A DNA stretch of 64,000 nt from Stigmatella erecta. GTDB taxonomy: Bacteria > Myxococcota > Myxococcia > Myxococcales > Myxococcaceae. Position 1 is the stretch's first letter. The number at the start of each line of letters is the position of its first letter. Below are positions 38,751 to 48,460 of the stretch, in pieces. The DNA is taken from contig NZ_FOIJ01000001.1 of NCBI RefSeq assembly GCF_900111745.1, positions 1,116,001-1,180,000 on the forward strand, read 5' to 3'. The notes below the pieces were generated by a model. The model ran no database searches. It was not told where the DNA came from and was given only the letters and a program-made list of their open reading frames with translations. Made by a program: the position numbers and the translations under genes.

Positions 38751-39731
38751 ATGAATCCTCCTGTCCGCGCCCTCGTCGCCGCCCCTACTGCCGATACCGC
38801 ACGCCAGGTCATGGAGCGCCTCTCTGCCCATCTGTCCCGGGCGGTGCAGGGCAAGGAGACCCAGGCCCGCCTCACCGTCACCAGCGTCATCGCCGGGGGC
38901 CATGTGCTCCTGGAGGACGTGCCGGGTGTGGGAAAGACGACACTCGCCGAGGCGCTCGCACGGGCCTGTGGGCTGAGCTTCTCCCGCATCCAGTTCACCG
39001 CCGACCTGATGCCCACCGACATCCTGGGCTCCCAGGTGTTTCACGCGGCGAGCGCCACCTTCACCTTCCGGCAGGGGCCCATCTTCCGGCAGCTCGTCCT
39101 GGCCGACGAGCTCAACCGGGCCCCTCCCCGCACCCAGTCCGCGTTGCTGGAGGGCATGGCCCATGGCCAGGTGTCCATGGATGGCTCCACCTGGCCGCTG
39201 CCCGCCCCTTTCACCGTGGTGGCCACCCAGAACCCGGTGGACCTCAACGGCACCTATCCCCTGCCGGACTCCCAGCTGGACCGCTTCCTCATGCGGCTGT
39301 CGCTGGGCCACCCCGCCCCGGACGTGGAGGCCCGGCTGCTCACCACCCAGGGACGCCCCATCGCCCTGGACACGCTGGAGGCCGTCACCGGCCCCGAGGA
39401 GCTGATCAGCCTGCGCGCGTTCGCCGCCGGGTTGCGGATGGATGACGCGGTGGCCGAGTACATCGTCCGGCTGGCGCGGGCCACCCGGGAGCATGGCGAC
39501 ATCGAGCGGGGCGCCTCCACCCGCGCGGTGCTGGCGGTGGGCGGCGCGGCGCGCGCCCATGCCCTGTGGGACGGGCGGGACTTCGTCACCCCGGGGGATG
39601 TGCGGGCGGTGCTGGTGCCGTGCCTGGCGCACCGGCTGATGCTGCGCAGCAACATGCAGGGGCCCGCGGCCCGCGAGGAGGCCGCCCACCTGCTCGAGGA
39701 ACTCGCCCGGAAGGTGGTGGCGCCCCGGTGA
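38751..39731 (+). CDS. MoxR-family AAA+ ATPase
   Basis: A 326-residue chaperone-type AAA+ ATPase. Walker A is EDVPGVGKTTLAEAL and Walker B is LVLADELNRAPPRTQSALLE; sensor 1 is VVATQNPVDLNGTYPLP, a MoxR hallmark. A C-terminal lid helix bundle follows. MoxR proteins mature or activate partner complexes, typically with DUF58 (VWA-like) and transglutaminase proteins encoded beside them, as here. The stop overlaps the next gene's GTG (GTGA), showing an operon with tight coupling. Confidence 0.93.
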   Translation: MNPPVRALVAAPTADTARQVMERLSAHLSRAVQGKETQARLTVTSVIAGGHVLLEDVPGVGKTTLAEALARACGLSFSRIQFTADLMPTDILGSQVFHAASATFTFRQGPIFRQLVLADELNRAPPRTQSALLEGMAHGQVSMDGSTWPLPAPFTVVATQNPVDLNGTYPLPDSQLDRFLMRLSLGHPAPDVEARLLTTQGRPIALDTLEAVTGPEELISLRAFAAGLRMDDAVAEYIVRLARATREHGDIERGASTRAVLAVGGAARAHALWDGRDFVTPGDVRAVLVPCLAHRLMLRSNMQGPAAREEAAHLLEELARKVVAPR

Positions 39732-40702
39732 CGTTCCGCCCGCTGGCTGGCTGGGCGCGGCTCCGGGCCCGGCTCCGTCCCCCCTTCACCCTGAAGGTGA
39801 CGCGTGTGGGGCGCACCTACCTGGTGGTGACGTTCGGCGTGGGCCTGGGCGCGCTCAACACGGGCAACAACCTCCTGTACCTGCTCCTGGGCCTGCTGCT
39901 GGCCATGGTGGTGGTGTCCGGTGTGCTGTCCGAGCGGTGCCTGCGGCACCTGGACATCCGCCGGCTGGGCTCCGAGTCGGCCTTCGCGGGCGAGCCCTTC
40001 GCCTACCGGTGGGCGCTCACCCGGCGCCGGGGGGCCGCGTTCGCCCTGAGCTTGTCCGAGGAGGCCACGCCCCTCACGGGGGAGGGGCGCGTGGGCTACC
40101 TGCCCACGGGCGCCGAGTACACCGTGCGCGCCGACCTCCAGGCCCCCGGGCGCGGCCCCCTGCGGTTGAGCGGCGTGCGCGTCACCACCACCTGGCCCCT
40201 GGGGCTCTTCGCCAAGACGCGCGTGTTCGCGCAGGAGGGCCTGCTGCTCGTCTACCCGCGCCGGGGCTATGCGTGCACCCTGCCCGGCGAGGCCCGGGTG
40301 GGCGCGTTCGGAGACGCCAGCAGCCCTCGCCGCCACGATGGCGCGGGCGATGTGGCGGGCCTGCGCGAGCTCGCCCCGGGAGAGGATGCCCGGCGCGTGC
40401 ACTGGCTCAAGAGCGCCGGGGCCGGCAAGCTCCTCAAGGTGGAGCGCGAGCGCGAGGAGCGCCGGACCTTCGTCCTCAAGGTGGAGCCCGGCCTGGAGGG
40501 CGACGCCCTGGAGCGGCGCTGCGAGGAGGTGGCGGCCCTGTCCCACCAGCTCCTCGAGGCGGGCCACGAGGTGGGCCTGGAGACGGGAACGGGCCGCCTT
40601 CCCCCCGCGGCCGGCGGCCACCAGGAGCGCCGCATCCTCCGCGCCCTGGCGTGGCTCGGCTTCGAGGCGCTGGCCCCGGAGCGCCCCGAGGAGGCGGCAT
40701 GA
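39728..40702 (+). CDS. DUF58 domain protein (MoxR partner)
   Basis: A 324-residue protein beginning with GTG that overlaps the moxR stop. Two transmembrane helices (about 30-65, including LVVTFGVGLGALNTGNNLL and LYLLLGLLLAMVVVSGVL) lead into a cytoplasmic beta-rich region. The DUF58 core holds LRELAPGEDARRVHWLKSAG, the family's R.Y..GD..R.I.W..SAR motif. The DUF58 fold is VWA-like and probably a substrate of the neighbouring MoxR ATPase. The last bases overlap the transglutaminase start (ATGA). Confidence 0.9.
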   Translation: MTFRPLAGWARLRARLRPPFTLKVTRVGRTYLVVTFGVGLGALNTGNNLLYLLLGLLLAMVVVSGVLSERCLRHLDIRRLGSESAFAGEPFAYRWALTRRRGAAFALSLSEEATPLTGEGRVGYLPTGAEYTVRADLQAPGRGPLRLSGVRVTTTWPLGLFAKTRVFAQEGLLLVYPRRGYACTLPGEARVGAFGDASSPRRHDGAGDVAGLRELAPGEDARRVHWLKSAGAGKLLKVEREREERRTFVLKVEPGLEGDALERRCEEVAALSHQLLEAGHEVGLETGTGRLPPAAGGHQERRILRALAWLGFEALAPERPEEAA

Positions 40703-42690
40703 CCGGCGCCCGGCTGCGGCTGCTCCTCCGGGACCTGGGCGCCGGGGCGGCCTTCGCCTCCATGGCCGTGTCCGGGCAGCTCCCCGGGTGGACGCTGGCG
40801 CTCTTTGGCCTCGCGCTGGGCAGCGCGCTGCTGGGCTGGCGCCTCTTTGCCCACCGCACGAAGGCCACCGCGGCGCTGCTGCTGGGCCTGGGCAGCGTGC
40901 TCGCCGCCTCGGTGTACGCGGGCCACGTGGACCTGGTGGTGGCCGCGTGCGCCTTCGCGGGGCTCATCGCCGGCCACCGGATGCTGTCCACGCCAGAGCC
41001 CCGCACGGATGGACAGGTGCAGCTCGCGGGCCTGCTGATGGTGGCCGGCGGGGCGGCCCTGTCCGGTGAGCTGGGCTTCGCCTTCTTCCTGGTGGCCTTC
41101 GGCACGCTGGCCAGCCTCTCCATGGGGCTGGGGGTGGTGGAGGGCAGCGTGCCCCCGGGCGAGCCCGTCCCCGTGCGCGCGGTGGTGCGGCCCCTGAGCC
41201 TCGGCATCCTCTTCGCGGTGTGTGGCGCGGCGGCCTTCTTCCTGCTCTTCCCCCGGCTGAACTGGAACATGGCCGCGCGGCGCGCCTCGCCGGGGCTGGG
41301 GGCCACCACGGGCCTGGCGGACACGGTGCGCCTGGGCGGCGAAGGCACCCTCAAGAGCAACCCCCGGGTGGTGCTGCGGGCCCACCTCACCCCGGACCCG
41401 CTCCGGGAGCGGCTCGACGCCTACTGGCTGGCCCGCACCTACGACACCTTCGACGGCCAGGAGTGGACGAACGTCGGCAAGCCCAAGCCGCCCCGCCCCC
41501 GGGTGACGCTGCGGCACGGGGGCGAGCACTCCACCCACCAGCGCGTCGAGCTGCTGCCCGCGTACGGGGGCAACACGCTGGTGGCGCTGGAGACGCCCAC
41601 GCGCCTGGGCAATGCCCTGGTGCACTCGGCCCTGGGCAGCCAGCGCACCTCGCTGCTGGAGCTGGGCGGCGGCGAAGTGCGCTTCCAGGTGCCCGGCGTC
41701 GCCTACAGCTACGAGGCCACCAGCCTTCCCCCGGAGATGGACGCCACCACGCCCATGAGCCCCCCCGAGCGGGCCCAGCTCCTGGCGCTGCCCGAGGGCC
41801 TGGACCCGCGCGTGGCGGCGCTGGCCCAGGGGGTGCTCCAGGGAGAGAAGGATCCGGAGGCCGCGGCGCGAAAGCTGGCCGCCTTCCTGCAACGCGAGTA
41901 CGCCTACACGCTGGAGCTGTCCGGCGACGTGGACGAGCCCCTGCTGGACTTCCTCTTCGTCCGCAAGGCGGGCCACTGCGAGCACTTCGCCACCGCGCTC
42001 ACCCTGCTGCTGCGCACCCAGGGCTTCTCCGCGCGGCTGGCCTCGGGCTTCTTCGGGGGCGAGCGCGTGGACGGCGGCTATGTGGTCCGCGCGGGCGATG
42101 CCCACGCCTGGACCCACGTGCTGGTGCCCGGCCGGGGCTTCGTCACCGTGGACGCCACGCCGCCCGCGAACCGCTCCAGCCAGAGCCTGGCGGTGCTGGA
42201 GCTTCTCACGGGCCTCTATGAGGCCCTGGAGACGCGCTGGCGCTCCACCGTCATCGACTTCTCCTTGAGAGACCAGATGACGATGGCGCAGAACCTCGTC
42301 CGCCCCCCGCGCGGCCCCCGCCGGGACACCCTGCGGCTGCCCCCGGCGCGCATCTGGGGCCTGGCGCTCGCCGCGGGGCTGGCCACCTACGCCGTGTGGC
42401 AGTGGCTGGCCCGGCGGTCCTCCGCCCCCCGGCCGCACCAGGCCACGCACCTGGCCGACGCCGTGGAGCGCCTGCTGCGCGAGGCCGGGGTGCGCATGCG
42501 CGAGGGCGAGGCCCTGGAGGAGCTCACCGCGCGGCTGACGCGGGAGCGCTCCACGCTGGCGGCCCCGCTGGCGCCCCTCACGCGGCGCTACCTCGAGGCC
42601 CGCTTTGGCCAGCGTCCCCTTCTGCCCGGGGAGACCGAGCAGCTCCTGAGCCCCTTGCGCCAGGTGTTGAGCACACGCCGGGCGTCCTGA
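40699..42690 (+). CDS. Transglutaminase-like membrane protein (DUF3488/transglutaminase core)
   Basis: A 663-residue inner-membrane protein. The N-terminal third has six to seven transmembrane helices (DUF3488). A long extracytoplasmic region follows, with a transglutaminase-like papain-fold domain whose triad is visible: Cys427 in KAGHCEHFATA, His469 in GDAHAWTHV and Asp485 in TVDATPP. A further helix (about 555-575) and a small C-terminal helical domain (DUF4129-like) end the protein. The start overlaps the DUF58 stop by four bases. Role in envelope peptide crosslinking or proteolysis is inferred from family context; natural substrates are unknown. Confidence 0.9.
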   Translation: MTGARLRLLLRDLGAGAAFASMAVSGQLPGWTLALFGLALGSALLGWRLFAHRTKATAALLLGLGSVLAASVYAGHVDLVVAACAFAGLIAGHRMLSTPEPRTDGQVQLAGLLMVAGGAALSGELGFAFFLVAFGTLASLSMGLGVVEGSVPPGEPVPVRAVVRPLSLGILFAVCGAAAFFLLFPRLNWNMAARRASPGLGATTGLADTVRLGGEGTLKSNPRVVLRAHLTPDPLRERLDAYWLARTYDTFDGQEWTNVGKPKPPRPRVTLRHGGEHSTHQRVELLPAYGGNTLVALETPTRLGNALVHSALGSQRTSLLELGGGEVRFQVPGVAYSYEATSLPPEMDATTPMSPPERAQLLALPEGLDPRVAALAQGVLQGEKDPEAAARKLAAFLQREYAYTLELSGDVDEPLLDFLFVRKAGHCEHFATALTLLLRTQGFSARLASGFFGGERVDGGYVVRAGDAHAWTHVLVPGRGFVTVDATPPANRSSQSLAVLELLTGLYEALETRWRSTVIDFSLRDQMTMAQNLVRPPRGPRRDTLRLPPARIWGLALAAGLATYAVWQWLARRSSAPRPHQATHLADAVERLLREAGVRMREGEALEELTARLTRERSTLAAPLAPLTRRYLEARFGQRPLLPGETEQLLSPLRQVLSTRRAS

Positions 42691-42944
42691 GCCCTGCCCG
42701 GCCCCCTGCCTTCAGGCCAGCCGTGCCCCGCCGCGGCCGGGAGACTTTCGCTCCGGCCGGTTAGTGCTGAGACATGCAATCCATTCACCCGGAGGCGCGG
42801 TGCACGACACGGCGAAATCCCTTCAGGCGCAGGGCCGTGTGCCTTCCGGGGGGCGTCTGTAATCCTTTCACGCTTCCGCCCCTACGCCCGGGATCGTGAC
42901 GCTACAACCCCTTGGTTTTACTGAGGATTTGACATGCCCGTGAC

Positions 42945-42960
42945 TGGCACCGGGGTTGCT
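42945..42960 (+). promoter_or_regulatory. Sigma-54 promoter upstream of the RpoH-like gene
   Basis: TGGCACC-N4-TTGCT matches the sigma-54 consensus (TGGCACG-N4-TTGCA/T) at all but one position, with the invariant GG (-24) and GC (-12) exactly 10 bases apart. Transcription would begin near 42972, 75 bases before the sigma-factor start codon. It is the best promoter match in the window. Confidence 0.8.
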
Positions 42961-43045
42961 CTAGGCATCGGGCATGCGGTTGTCAGTCGAAACAACCCAC
43001 TCAACTTCAACGGGCCTTTCGAGGCCTCGTTGGGAGAAATCCACC

Positions 43046-43936
43046 ATGCAGATCTCCAACGACCCGTCGTCCAACTCTGGCTCCTTGACGATGTACCTCT
43101 CGGAGATCAACCACTACGGGTTGCTGTCCGTCGAGGAGGAGCAGGCGTTGGCCCGGAAGTTCATCCAGGGCGACCTCGCGGCGGGCCACCGGTTGGTCAC
43201 CTCCAACCTTCGCTTCGTGGTGAAGGTTTCCTACGAATACCGCTCTTACGGCATCAAGATGAGCGACCTCATCCAAGAGGGGAATATCGGCCTGATGAAG
43301 GCGGTGCAGAAGTTCGATCCCGACAAGGGCATCCGCCTCATCTCCTACGCGGTGTGGTGGATCCGCGCGTACATCCAGAACTACATCCTCAAGAGCTGGT
43401 CGCTGGTGAAGCTCGGCACCACCCAGGCCCAGCGGAAGCTGTTCTTCAGCCTGGCGCGCACCCGCCGCGAGCTGGAGAAGTTCGGCGCTGGGGACGGCGC
43501 GGTGGTCAACGTCGATGAGATCGCCACCAAGCTCAACGTGAAGGCCTCGGAAGTGCGCGAGATGGAGCAGCGCATGGGCGGGCGGGACTTGTCCCTGGAT
43601 GCGCCCATGGGCGAGGACGGCGGCAACAGCCACGTGGACTTCGTGGCGAGCGCCACCGCGCCGCAGGACGACGAGTTCGCCGACAAGGAGGAGGCGGGCC
43701 TCATCACCAACCGCGTGCAGACGGCCCTCATGCGGCTGGACCCGCGCGAGCGATTCATCATCGAGCAGCGCGTCATGAACGAGCGGCCCATGACGCTCAA
43801 GGAGCTGGGCGAGCACTTCGGCTTCTCGCGCGAGCGCGCCCGCCAGCTGGAGATCCGCGCCAAGGACAAGCTCAAGGCGGAGCTGGCGGCGCTGATGGCC
43901 GAGGTGGACCCGGACGCCGCGGCGTCCCTCCAGTAA
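43046..43936 (+). CDS. RNA polymerase sigma factor, RpoH (sigma-32)-like
   Basis: A 296-residue group 3 / heat-shock-type sigma factor. Region 1.2/2.1 includes [20 protein letters not shown] and the RpoH box ([10 protein letters not shown]) appears in region 3. Region 2.4 carries [20 protein letters not shown], and region 4.2 [22 protein letters not shown] is the -35-binding helix-turn-helix. The start MQISND at 43046 has GGGAG 10 bases upstream; a longer start at 42974 sits at the promoter itself. In M. xanthus such RpoH-like factors (SigB, SigC) act in late development, so a developmental or stress role is likely. It is driven by a sigma-54 promoter. Confidence 0.92.
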   Translation: MQISNDPSSNSGSLTMYLSEINHYGLLSVEEEQALARKFIQGDLAAGHRLVTSNLRFVVKVSYEYRSYGIKMSDLIQEGNIGLMKAVQKFDPDKGIRLISYAVWWIRAYIQNYILKSWSLVKLGTTQAQRKLFFSLARTRRELEKFGAGDGAVVNVDEIATKLNVKASEVREMEQRMGGRDLSLDAPMGEDGGNSHVDFVASATAPQDDEFADKEEAGLITNRVQTALMRLDPRERFIIEQRVMNERPMTLKELGEHFGFSRERARQLEIRAKDKLKAELAALMAEVDPDAAASLQ

Positions 43937-43960
43937 GCGCATCCCCGGACAGGCTTTTCC

Positions 43961-43992
43961 CAGCGCCCCTGCCCTCACCGGCGGGGGCGCTG
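43961..43992 (+). terminator. Hairpin terminator after the sigma factor
   Basis: A 9-bp stem CAGCGCCCC / GGGGCGCTG with a 14-base loop (43970-43983), 24 bases past the stop, followed by CCGTTTGC. A short T-tract makes it only moderately convincing. Confidence 0.5.
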
Positions 43993-44074
43993 CCGTTTGC
44001 GGAGAAGGGGAAGATTCGCGGCCCCGGGGGGGGCCTGCTACAAGGGGCTTCTTCAGTAGTCCTTGGAGGCAGCC

Positions 44075-46528
44075 TTGTCCCACCCGCCGATCGCCGAGGA
44101 TCGCGTCCCCCTCGCGCAGGCCCACGCGCCCCTGGCCCATACCCCCTTCGTCCCCGCCACCGAGTCGCCCCCGGAGCTGACGTTCCGCGGGCTGCTGCTC
44201 GGCTCGGTGCTGGGCATCGTGTTCGCGGCCTCCTCCGTGTACCTGGCCATCAAGGTGGGCCTCACGGTGTCCGCCTCCATCCCGGTGGCGGTGCTCTCCA
44301 TCGCCATCTTCCGGGCCCTGGGGCGCTCCAGCATCCTGGAGAACACCATCGTCCAGACGACGGGCTCGGCCGGCGAGTCCCTGGCCTTCGGGGTGGCGGC
44401 AGCGCTGCCCGCGCTGCTCCTGCTGGGCTACGACATTGATTTGACGCACGCCCTGATGACGACGGCGCTGGGCGGCGTGCTGGGCGTGTTGATGATGATT
44501 CCGCTGCGCCAGGGCCTCATCGTCCAGGAGCACGGCAAGCTCACCTACCCCGAGGGCACCGCCAGCGCGGACGTGCTCATCGTGGGCCAGCAAGGCGGCA
44601 CCAACGCGCGCACCGTCATCACCGGCTTCCTGCTGGGCGGCATCTACAAGTTCGCCTACTCCGGGATGAAGCTCTTCCGGGAGGCGGTGGGCACGAAGCT
44701 GACGGCGCTCAAGGGCGCCAGCGTCTCCATGGAGGTGAGCCCGGAGCTGCTCGGCGTGGGCTACATCATCGGCCCGCGCGTGGCCTCCATCACCTTCGCG
44801 GGCGGTGTGCTCTCCTACCTCATCCTCATCCCGCTCATCTCGTTCTTCGGCTCGGGGCTCGCGGAGAAGGTGCTGCCCACGGACACCCGGCTCATCCGGG
44901 ACATGTCCCCGGATCAGATCCGCAACGCCTACGTGCTCTACATCGGCGCGGGCGCGGTGGCCACCGGCGGCCTCATCAGCCTCATCCGCTCGCTGCCCAC
45001 CATCGTGGGCGCCTTCCGCCGCAGCCTCGACACCCTGCGGGCCTCGCGCCAGCAGGGCGCCGTGCCCCAGCTGCTGCGCACCGAGCAGGACCTGCCCGTC
45101 ACCCTGGTCATCGGCGGCAGCCTGCTGCTCATCGTGGCCATCTGGCTGGCCCCGCCGCTGCACGTGAACCTCCTGTCCGCGCTGCTCATCGTCATCTTCG
45201 GCTTCTTCTTCGTCACGGTGAGCGCCCGCATCACCGGGGAGATTGGCTCCTCCTCCAACCCCATCTCGGGCATGGTGGTGGCCACCCTGCTCATCACCTG
45301 CCTGGTGTACCTGATGCTGGGGTGGACGAACTCCTCGGACCGCTTCATGGCGCTGACCACCGCGGCCATCGTGGGCATCGCCGCCTCCAACGGCGGCACC
45401 ACGGCGCAGGACCTGAAGACCGCCTACCTCGTGGGCGGCACCCCGCGCCGGCAGCAGATGGCGCTCTTCGTGGGCGTGCTCACCAGCGCGCTCTTCATCG
45501 GCCTGGTGCTCGTGCTGCTCAACGAGGGCGGCACCAGCCTCATCCCCGAGCGGCACCCGGGCGTCGCCCTGACCGAGACGACCCAGAAGACGCGCACGCA
45601 GCACACCTGGTCCTGGACCGGGGCCCAACAGGCCCTGGCCGCCCAGGGCGTCGAGGAGGCGGCCCTGCGCCGCGAGCTGTGGAAGCAGGGCTTCGAGCTG
45701 TCCACCCGGGACGGGGCCACGGAGCTGCGCACCTGGCGCGCGGCGGACACCGCCCAGGCCTCCGGGGCGCTGCTCGCCCTCAAGCCGGGCCTGTCGGTGA
45801 AGGTCTCCGAGCTGGGCACGCTCACCCCGGGGCCGGACCGCACCTACACGGAAGGGTTCGTGCGCGGGGCGGACACCCCGGTGCCCGCGGGCAAGTACCT
45901 CGTCGACTCGGGCGGCACCATCCAGTACCTGGTGGACCCGGCCATCGGCGGCCGCGTGAGCGAGTACGAGGGGGTGCCCCTCACCCGCTACGCCGCGCCC
46001 AAGGCGCAGCTCTTCGCGCTCATCATCGACGGCATCCTCACGCAGAAGCTGCCGTGGGACCTGGTGCTGCTGGGCGTCTTCATCGCGCTGATGCTGGAGC
46101 TGTGCGGCGTGTCCGCCCTGCCCTTCGCGGTGGGTGTGTACCTGCCCATCTCCAGCAGCGCCCCCATCTTCGTGGGAGGCATGGTGCGCCGCCTGGTGGA
46201 CCGGATGCGCGGCGGCTCCGAGGCGGACTTCTCGCCGGGCACCCTGCTCTCCTCGGGCCTCATCGCGGGCGGCTCCATCGCCGGCGTGCTGATCGCCTTC
46301 CTGGAGATCGTCACCGACGGGGCCGCCACGCGCGCCCTCAACCTCCCGGCGCTGTTCGGCACGGAAGGGGCCCTGGGCTCGCTGCTCAACGCCATCGGCG
46401 AGAGCGAGCATGCCCACCCGCTCTGGTCCAACCTCTGGGGTCTGGCCCTCTTCGGCAGCGTGGCCCTGTTCCTGCTGCGCACCGCCCTGCGCAACCCGGA
46501 CGCCACCGAGGCCGCGCCCAAGAAGTAA
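44075..46528 (+). CDS. OPT-family oligopeptide transporter with inserted soluble domain
   Basis: An 817-residue inner-membrane transporter. TTG at 44075 is preferred because GGAGG lies exactly 5 bases upstream. The first half has the OPT core: GLTVSASIPVAVLS, TTGSAGESLAFG, GKLTYPEGTASADVLIVG (the NPG/GTASAD-type substrate loop) and IGEIGSSSNPISGM. Between about residues 490 and 640 lies a soluble stretch of about 150 residues (TSLIPERHPG...YAAPKAQL) where bacterial OPT proteins normally have only a short loop. The transport core resumes with LFALIIDGILTQKLPWDL. Substrates could be peptides or metal-chelates; not determinable here. Confidence 0.88.
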   Translation: MSHPPIAEDRVPLAQAHAPLAHTPFVPATESPPELTFRGLLLGSVLGIVFAASSVYLAIKVGLTVSASIPVAVLSIAIFRALGRSSILENTIVQTTGSAGESLAFGVAAALPALLLLGYDIDLTHALMTTALGGVLGVLMMIPLRQGLIVQEHGKLTYPEGTASADVLIVGQQGGTNARTVITGFLLGGIYKFAYSGMKLFREAVGTKLTALKGASVSMEVSPELLGVGYIIGPRVASITFAGGVLSYLILIPLISFFGSGLAEKVLPTDTRLIRDMSPDQIRNAYVLYIGAGAVATGGLISLIRSLPTIVGAFRRSLDTLRASRQQGAVPQLLRTEQDLPVTLVIGGSLLLIVAIWLAPPLHVNLLSALLIVIFGFFFVTVSARITGEIGSSSNPISGMVVATLLITCLVYLMLGWTNSSDRFMALTTAAIVGIAASNGGTTAQDLKTAYLVGGTPRRQQMALFVGVLTSALFIGLVLVLLNEGGTSLIPERHPGVALTETTQKTRTQHTWSWTGAQQALAAQGVEEAALRRELWKQGFELSTRDGATELRTWRAADTAQASGALLALKPGLSVKVSELGTLTPGPDRTYTEGFVRGADTPVPAGKYLVDSGGTIQYLVDPAIGGRVSEYEGVPLTRYAAPKAQLFALIIDGILTQKLPWDLVLLGVFIALMLELCGVSALPFAVGVYLPISSSAPIFVGGMVRRLVDRMRGGSEADFSPGTLLSSGLIAGGSIAGVLIAFLEIVTDGAATRALNLPALFGTEGALGSLLNAIGESEHAHPLWSNLWGLALFGSVALFLLRTALRNPDATEAAPKK

Positions 46529-46547
46529 CCCAGGGCCTGCCTGCCCC

Positions 46548-46571
46548 CCTCCTGCCCCTGCGGGCAGGAGG
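46548..46571 (+). terminator. GC hairpin after the OPT gene
   Basis: A perfect 10-bp stem CCTCCTGCCC / GGGCAGGAGG with loop CTGC lies 20 bases after the OPT stop. No T-tract follows, so Rho-independent termination would be weak; the hairpin could protect the transcript end. Confidence 0.45.
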
Positions 46572-46689
46572 ACCCTCTGGGTAGGCACCCACCTACATGG
46601 CAGGCGGAAGGGTCCGGGCGTAAGGGACCTTTCCACCCCCCTTGAACGGGTAGAATGGGGTTCCCCTCGCCCGCGCCCCCTGGAAGACC

Positions 46690-48456
46690 ATGGCCCAGCC
46701 CCAGACCGCCAGCCCTCCGAGCCCGGAGCCATCCGCCGATCCTGTCGCCCGCGAGAAGGTCGAACTGGCGCAGGGCTTCACCTTCCATCTGCTCAAGGGC
46801 ATCAAGCAGATCGGCATGTACCGCCACAACGAGGCGAAGTTCCCGGAGTTCCTCGGCAAGGCCCAGGAGGCCCTCGCGGCGTACACGGACAAGCACGGCC
46901 CCCTGTCGCTCAAGGTGGAGCAGCAGAACCTGCTGCTCCTGGGCGAGCCGCTGTTCTCCGAGGACACGCCGCTGCCCTACAAGTTCTACCGGGACGGCAT
47001 CCGCCAGATCATCTTCCGGCCGGGGCTGACGGTGGAGGAGCTGGTCACCTTCACGCTCATCGCCCTGTCGGAGCCGGAGCGCGGCGCGGACGACGTGCTC
47101 GCGCAGCTGTGGCGCGCCAACCTGGAGCACGTGGAGTACGTGGTGGTGGAGGGCTTCAACGTGGATGGCTCCTCGGAGGAGGAGGTCCAGGTCGAGGTCG
47201 ACAAGGTGGTGAACTACCTCTACTCCCGGCTGAAGACGCACTCGGACGACTACCTGCGCTTCGCGCGCGTGTCCACGGAGGACCTGGACGCGAAGATGGA
47301 GGGCGTGGAGCAGGTGCGCGGCGTGGTGGTGGGCGGCACGTACGCCTCCGACACGCTCAAGGCGCAGCTCCAGAAGGAGATTGAGCAGGAGGAGAACGAG
47401 CGGCTGTTCCCCAAGCTCGTGAGCGCCGTGTTCCAGGTGGTGGAAGGCGGCGTGGACGACGCCACCCTGCTGGAGGAGATCTTCGTCCAGCTCCTGGACG
47501 CGATGCTCATCCAGGACGACTTCGCCACCATCAACCAGATGGTGCTCAAGCTGCGCGCGCTGGAGCAGCGCGAGGGCTCGGATGCGAGCAACATCGGCCG
47601 GCTGCGCGCCTACTTCGTCCAGAAGATGGGCGAGGAGCAGCGGCTCACCCGCCTGGGCGAGACGCTCAAGCTAAGCCGGCCGAAGAACGCCGCGGACATC
47701 ACCCGCTACCTGCAGCTGCTGGACGAGCACAGCGTCATCACCCTGCTGACGGTGCTGGAGACCATCGAGGTGCCGGAGAACCGGCAGCTCCTGTGCGACG
47801 TGCTGGCGCCGTTCGCCAAGGACAAGCCGGATCCGTTCGTGGTCCGGCTCGCCTCGGACCGGCCGCAGACGGTGCGCGACATGGTCTACGTGCTGGACAA
47901 GAGCCAGCACCCGGAGCGGCTGAAGATGTTCGGGCAGGTGCTCAAGGGCCGCAACCTGCTGGTGAAGCTGGAAGTCATGAGCACCATCGCGCGCACGCGC
48001 TCGGCGGAGGCCCGGCGGATGATCGCCGAGATGCTCAATGATCCCATCTCCCAGGTGCGCATCCAGGCGGCGCGGCTCCTGCCGGAGTTCGACCCGGAGA
48101 AGGCCTTCGCGGACCTGATTCGCGTGGTGCGCCTGCCGGACTTCGAGAAGCGGACGGCGGAGGAGCGCGCGGCGCTCTACGGGGCCATCGGCGCCACGGG
48201 GCTGCCCGCGGCGCTGGCGGTGATGACGCAGCTGCTCGCCCAGCGGCCCTCGCTGCTGAACCGGGGCAAGGTGCTGAACGACAAGCTCCTGGCGGTGCAG
48301 GGCCTGGCGGGCGCGGGCACCATCCAGTCCTACAAAATCCTTCAGGGGGTGGTGGAGGACAAGGGGCAGCCGGTGGAGGTGCTCACCGCGGCGCGCAAGG
48401 CGATGTACCAGACGAAGAAGGCGTTGTTCGGGGACTCGAGCCCCGAGGAGGCGTGA
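46690..48456 (+). CDS. HEAT-repeat protein paired with HD-domain protein
   Basis: A 588-residue soluble protein. The first roughly 120 residues (FTFHLLKGIKQIGMYRHNE... with LLLLGEPLFSEDTPL) form a domain resembling the N-terminus of the next gene's product. A charged linker follows, then helical HEAT-like repeats from about residue 330 to 570 (LCDVLAPFAKD, LASDRPQTVRDMVYVLD, EARRMIAEMLNDPISQVRIQAARLL). The repeats suggest a scaffold that binds partner proteins. Four bases separate its stop from the next gene start, so the two are co-expressed and probably work together. Confidence 0.82.
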   Translation: MAQPQTASPPSPEPSADPVAREKVELAQGFTFHLLKGIKQIGMYRHNEAKFPEFLGKAQEALAAYTDKHGPLSLKVEQQNLLLLGEPLFSEDTPLPYKFYRDGIRQIIFRPGLTVEELVTFTLIALSEPERGADDVLAQLWRANLEHVEYVVVEGFNVDGSSEEEVQVEVDKVVNYLYSRLKTHSDDYLRFARVSTEDLDAKMEGVEQVRGVVVGGTYASDTLKAQLQKEIEQEENERLFPKLVSAVFQVVEGGVDDATLLEEIFVQLLDAMLIQDDFATINQMVLKLRALEQREGSDASNIGRLRAYFVQKMGEEQRLTRLGETLKLSRPKNAADITRYLQLLDEHSVITLLTVLETIEVPENRQLLCDVLAPFAKDKPDPFVVRLASDRPQTVRDMVYVLDKSQHPERLKMFGQVLKGRNLLVKLEVMSTIARTRSAEARRMIAEMLNDPISQVRIQAARLLPEFDPEKAFADLIRVVRLPDFEKRTAEERAALYGAIGATGLPAALAVMTQLLAQRPSLLNRGKVLNDKLLAVQGLAGAGTIQSYKILQGVVEDKGQPVEVLTAARKAMYQTKKALFGDSSPEEA

Positions 48457-48460
48457 AGGC

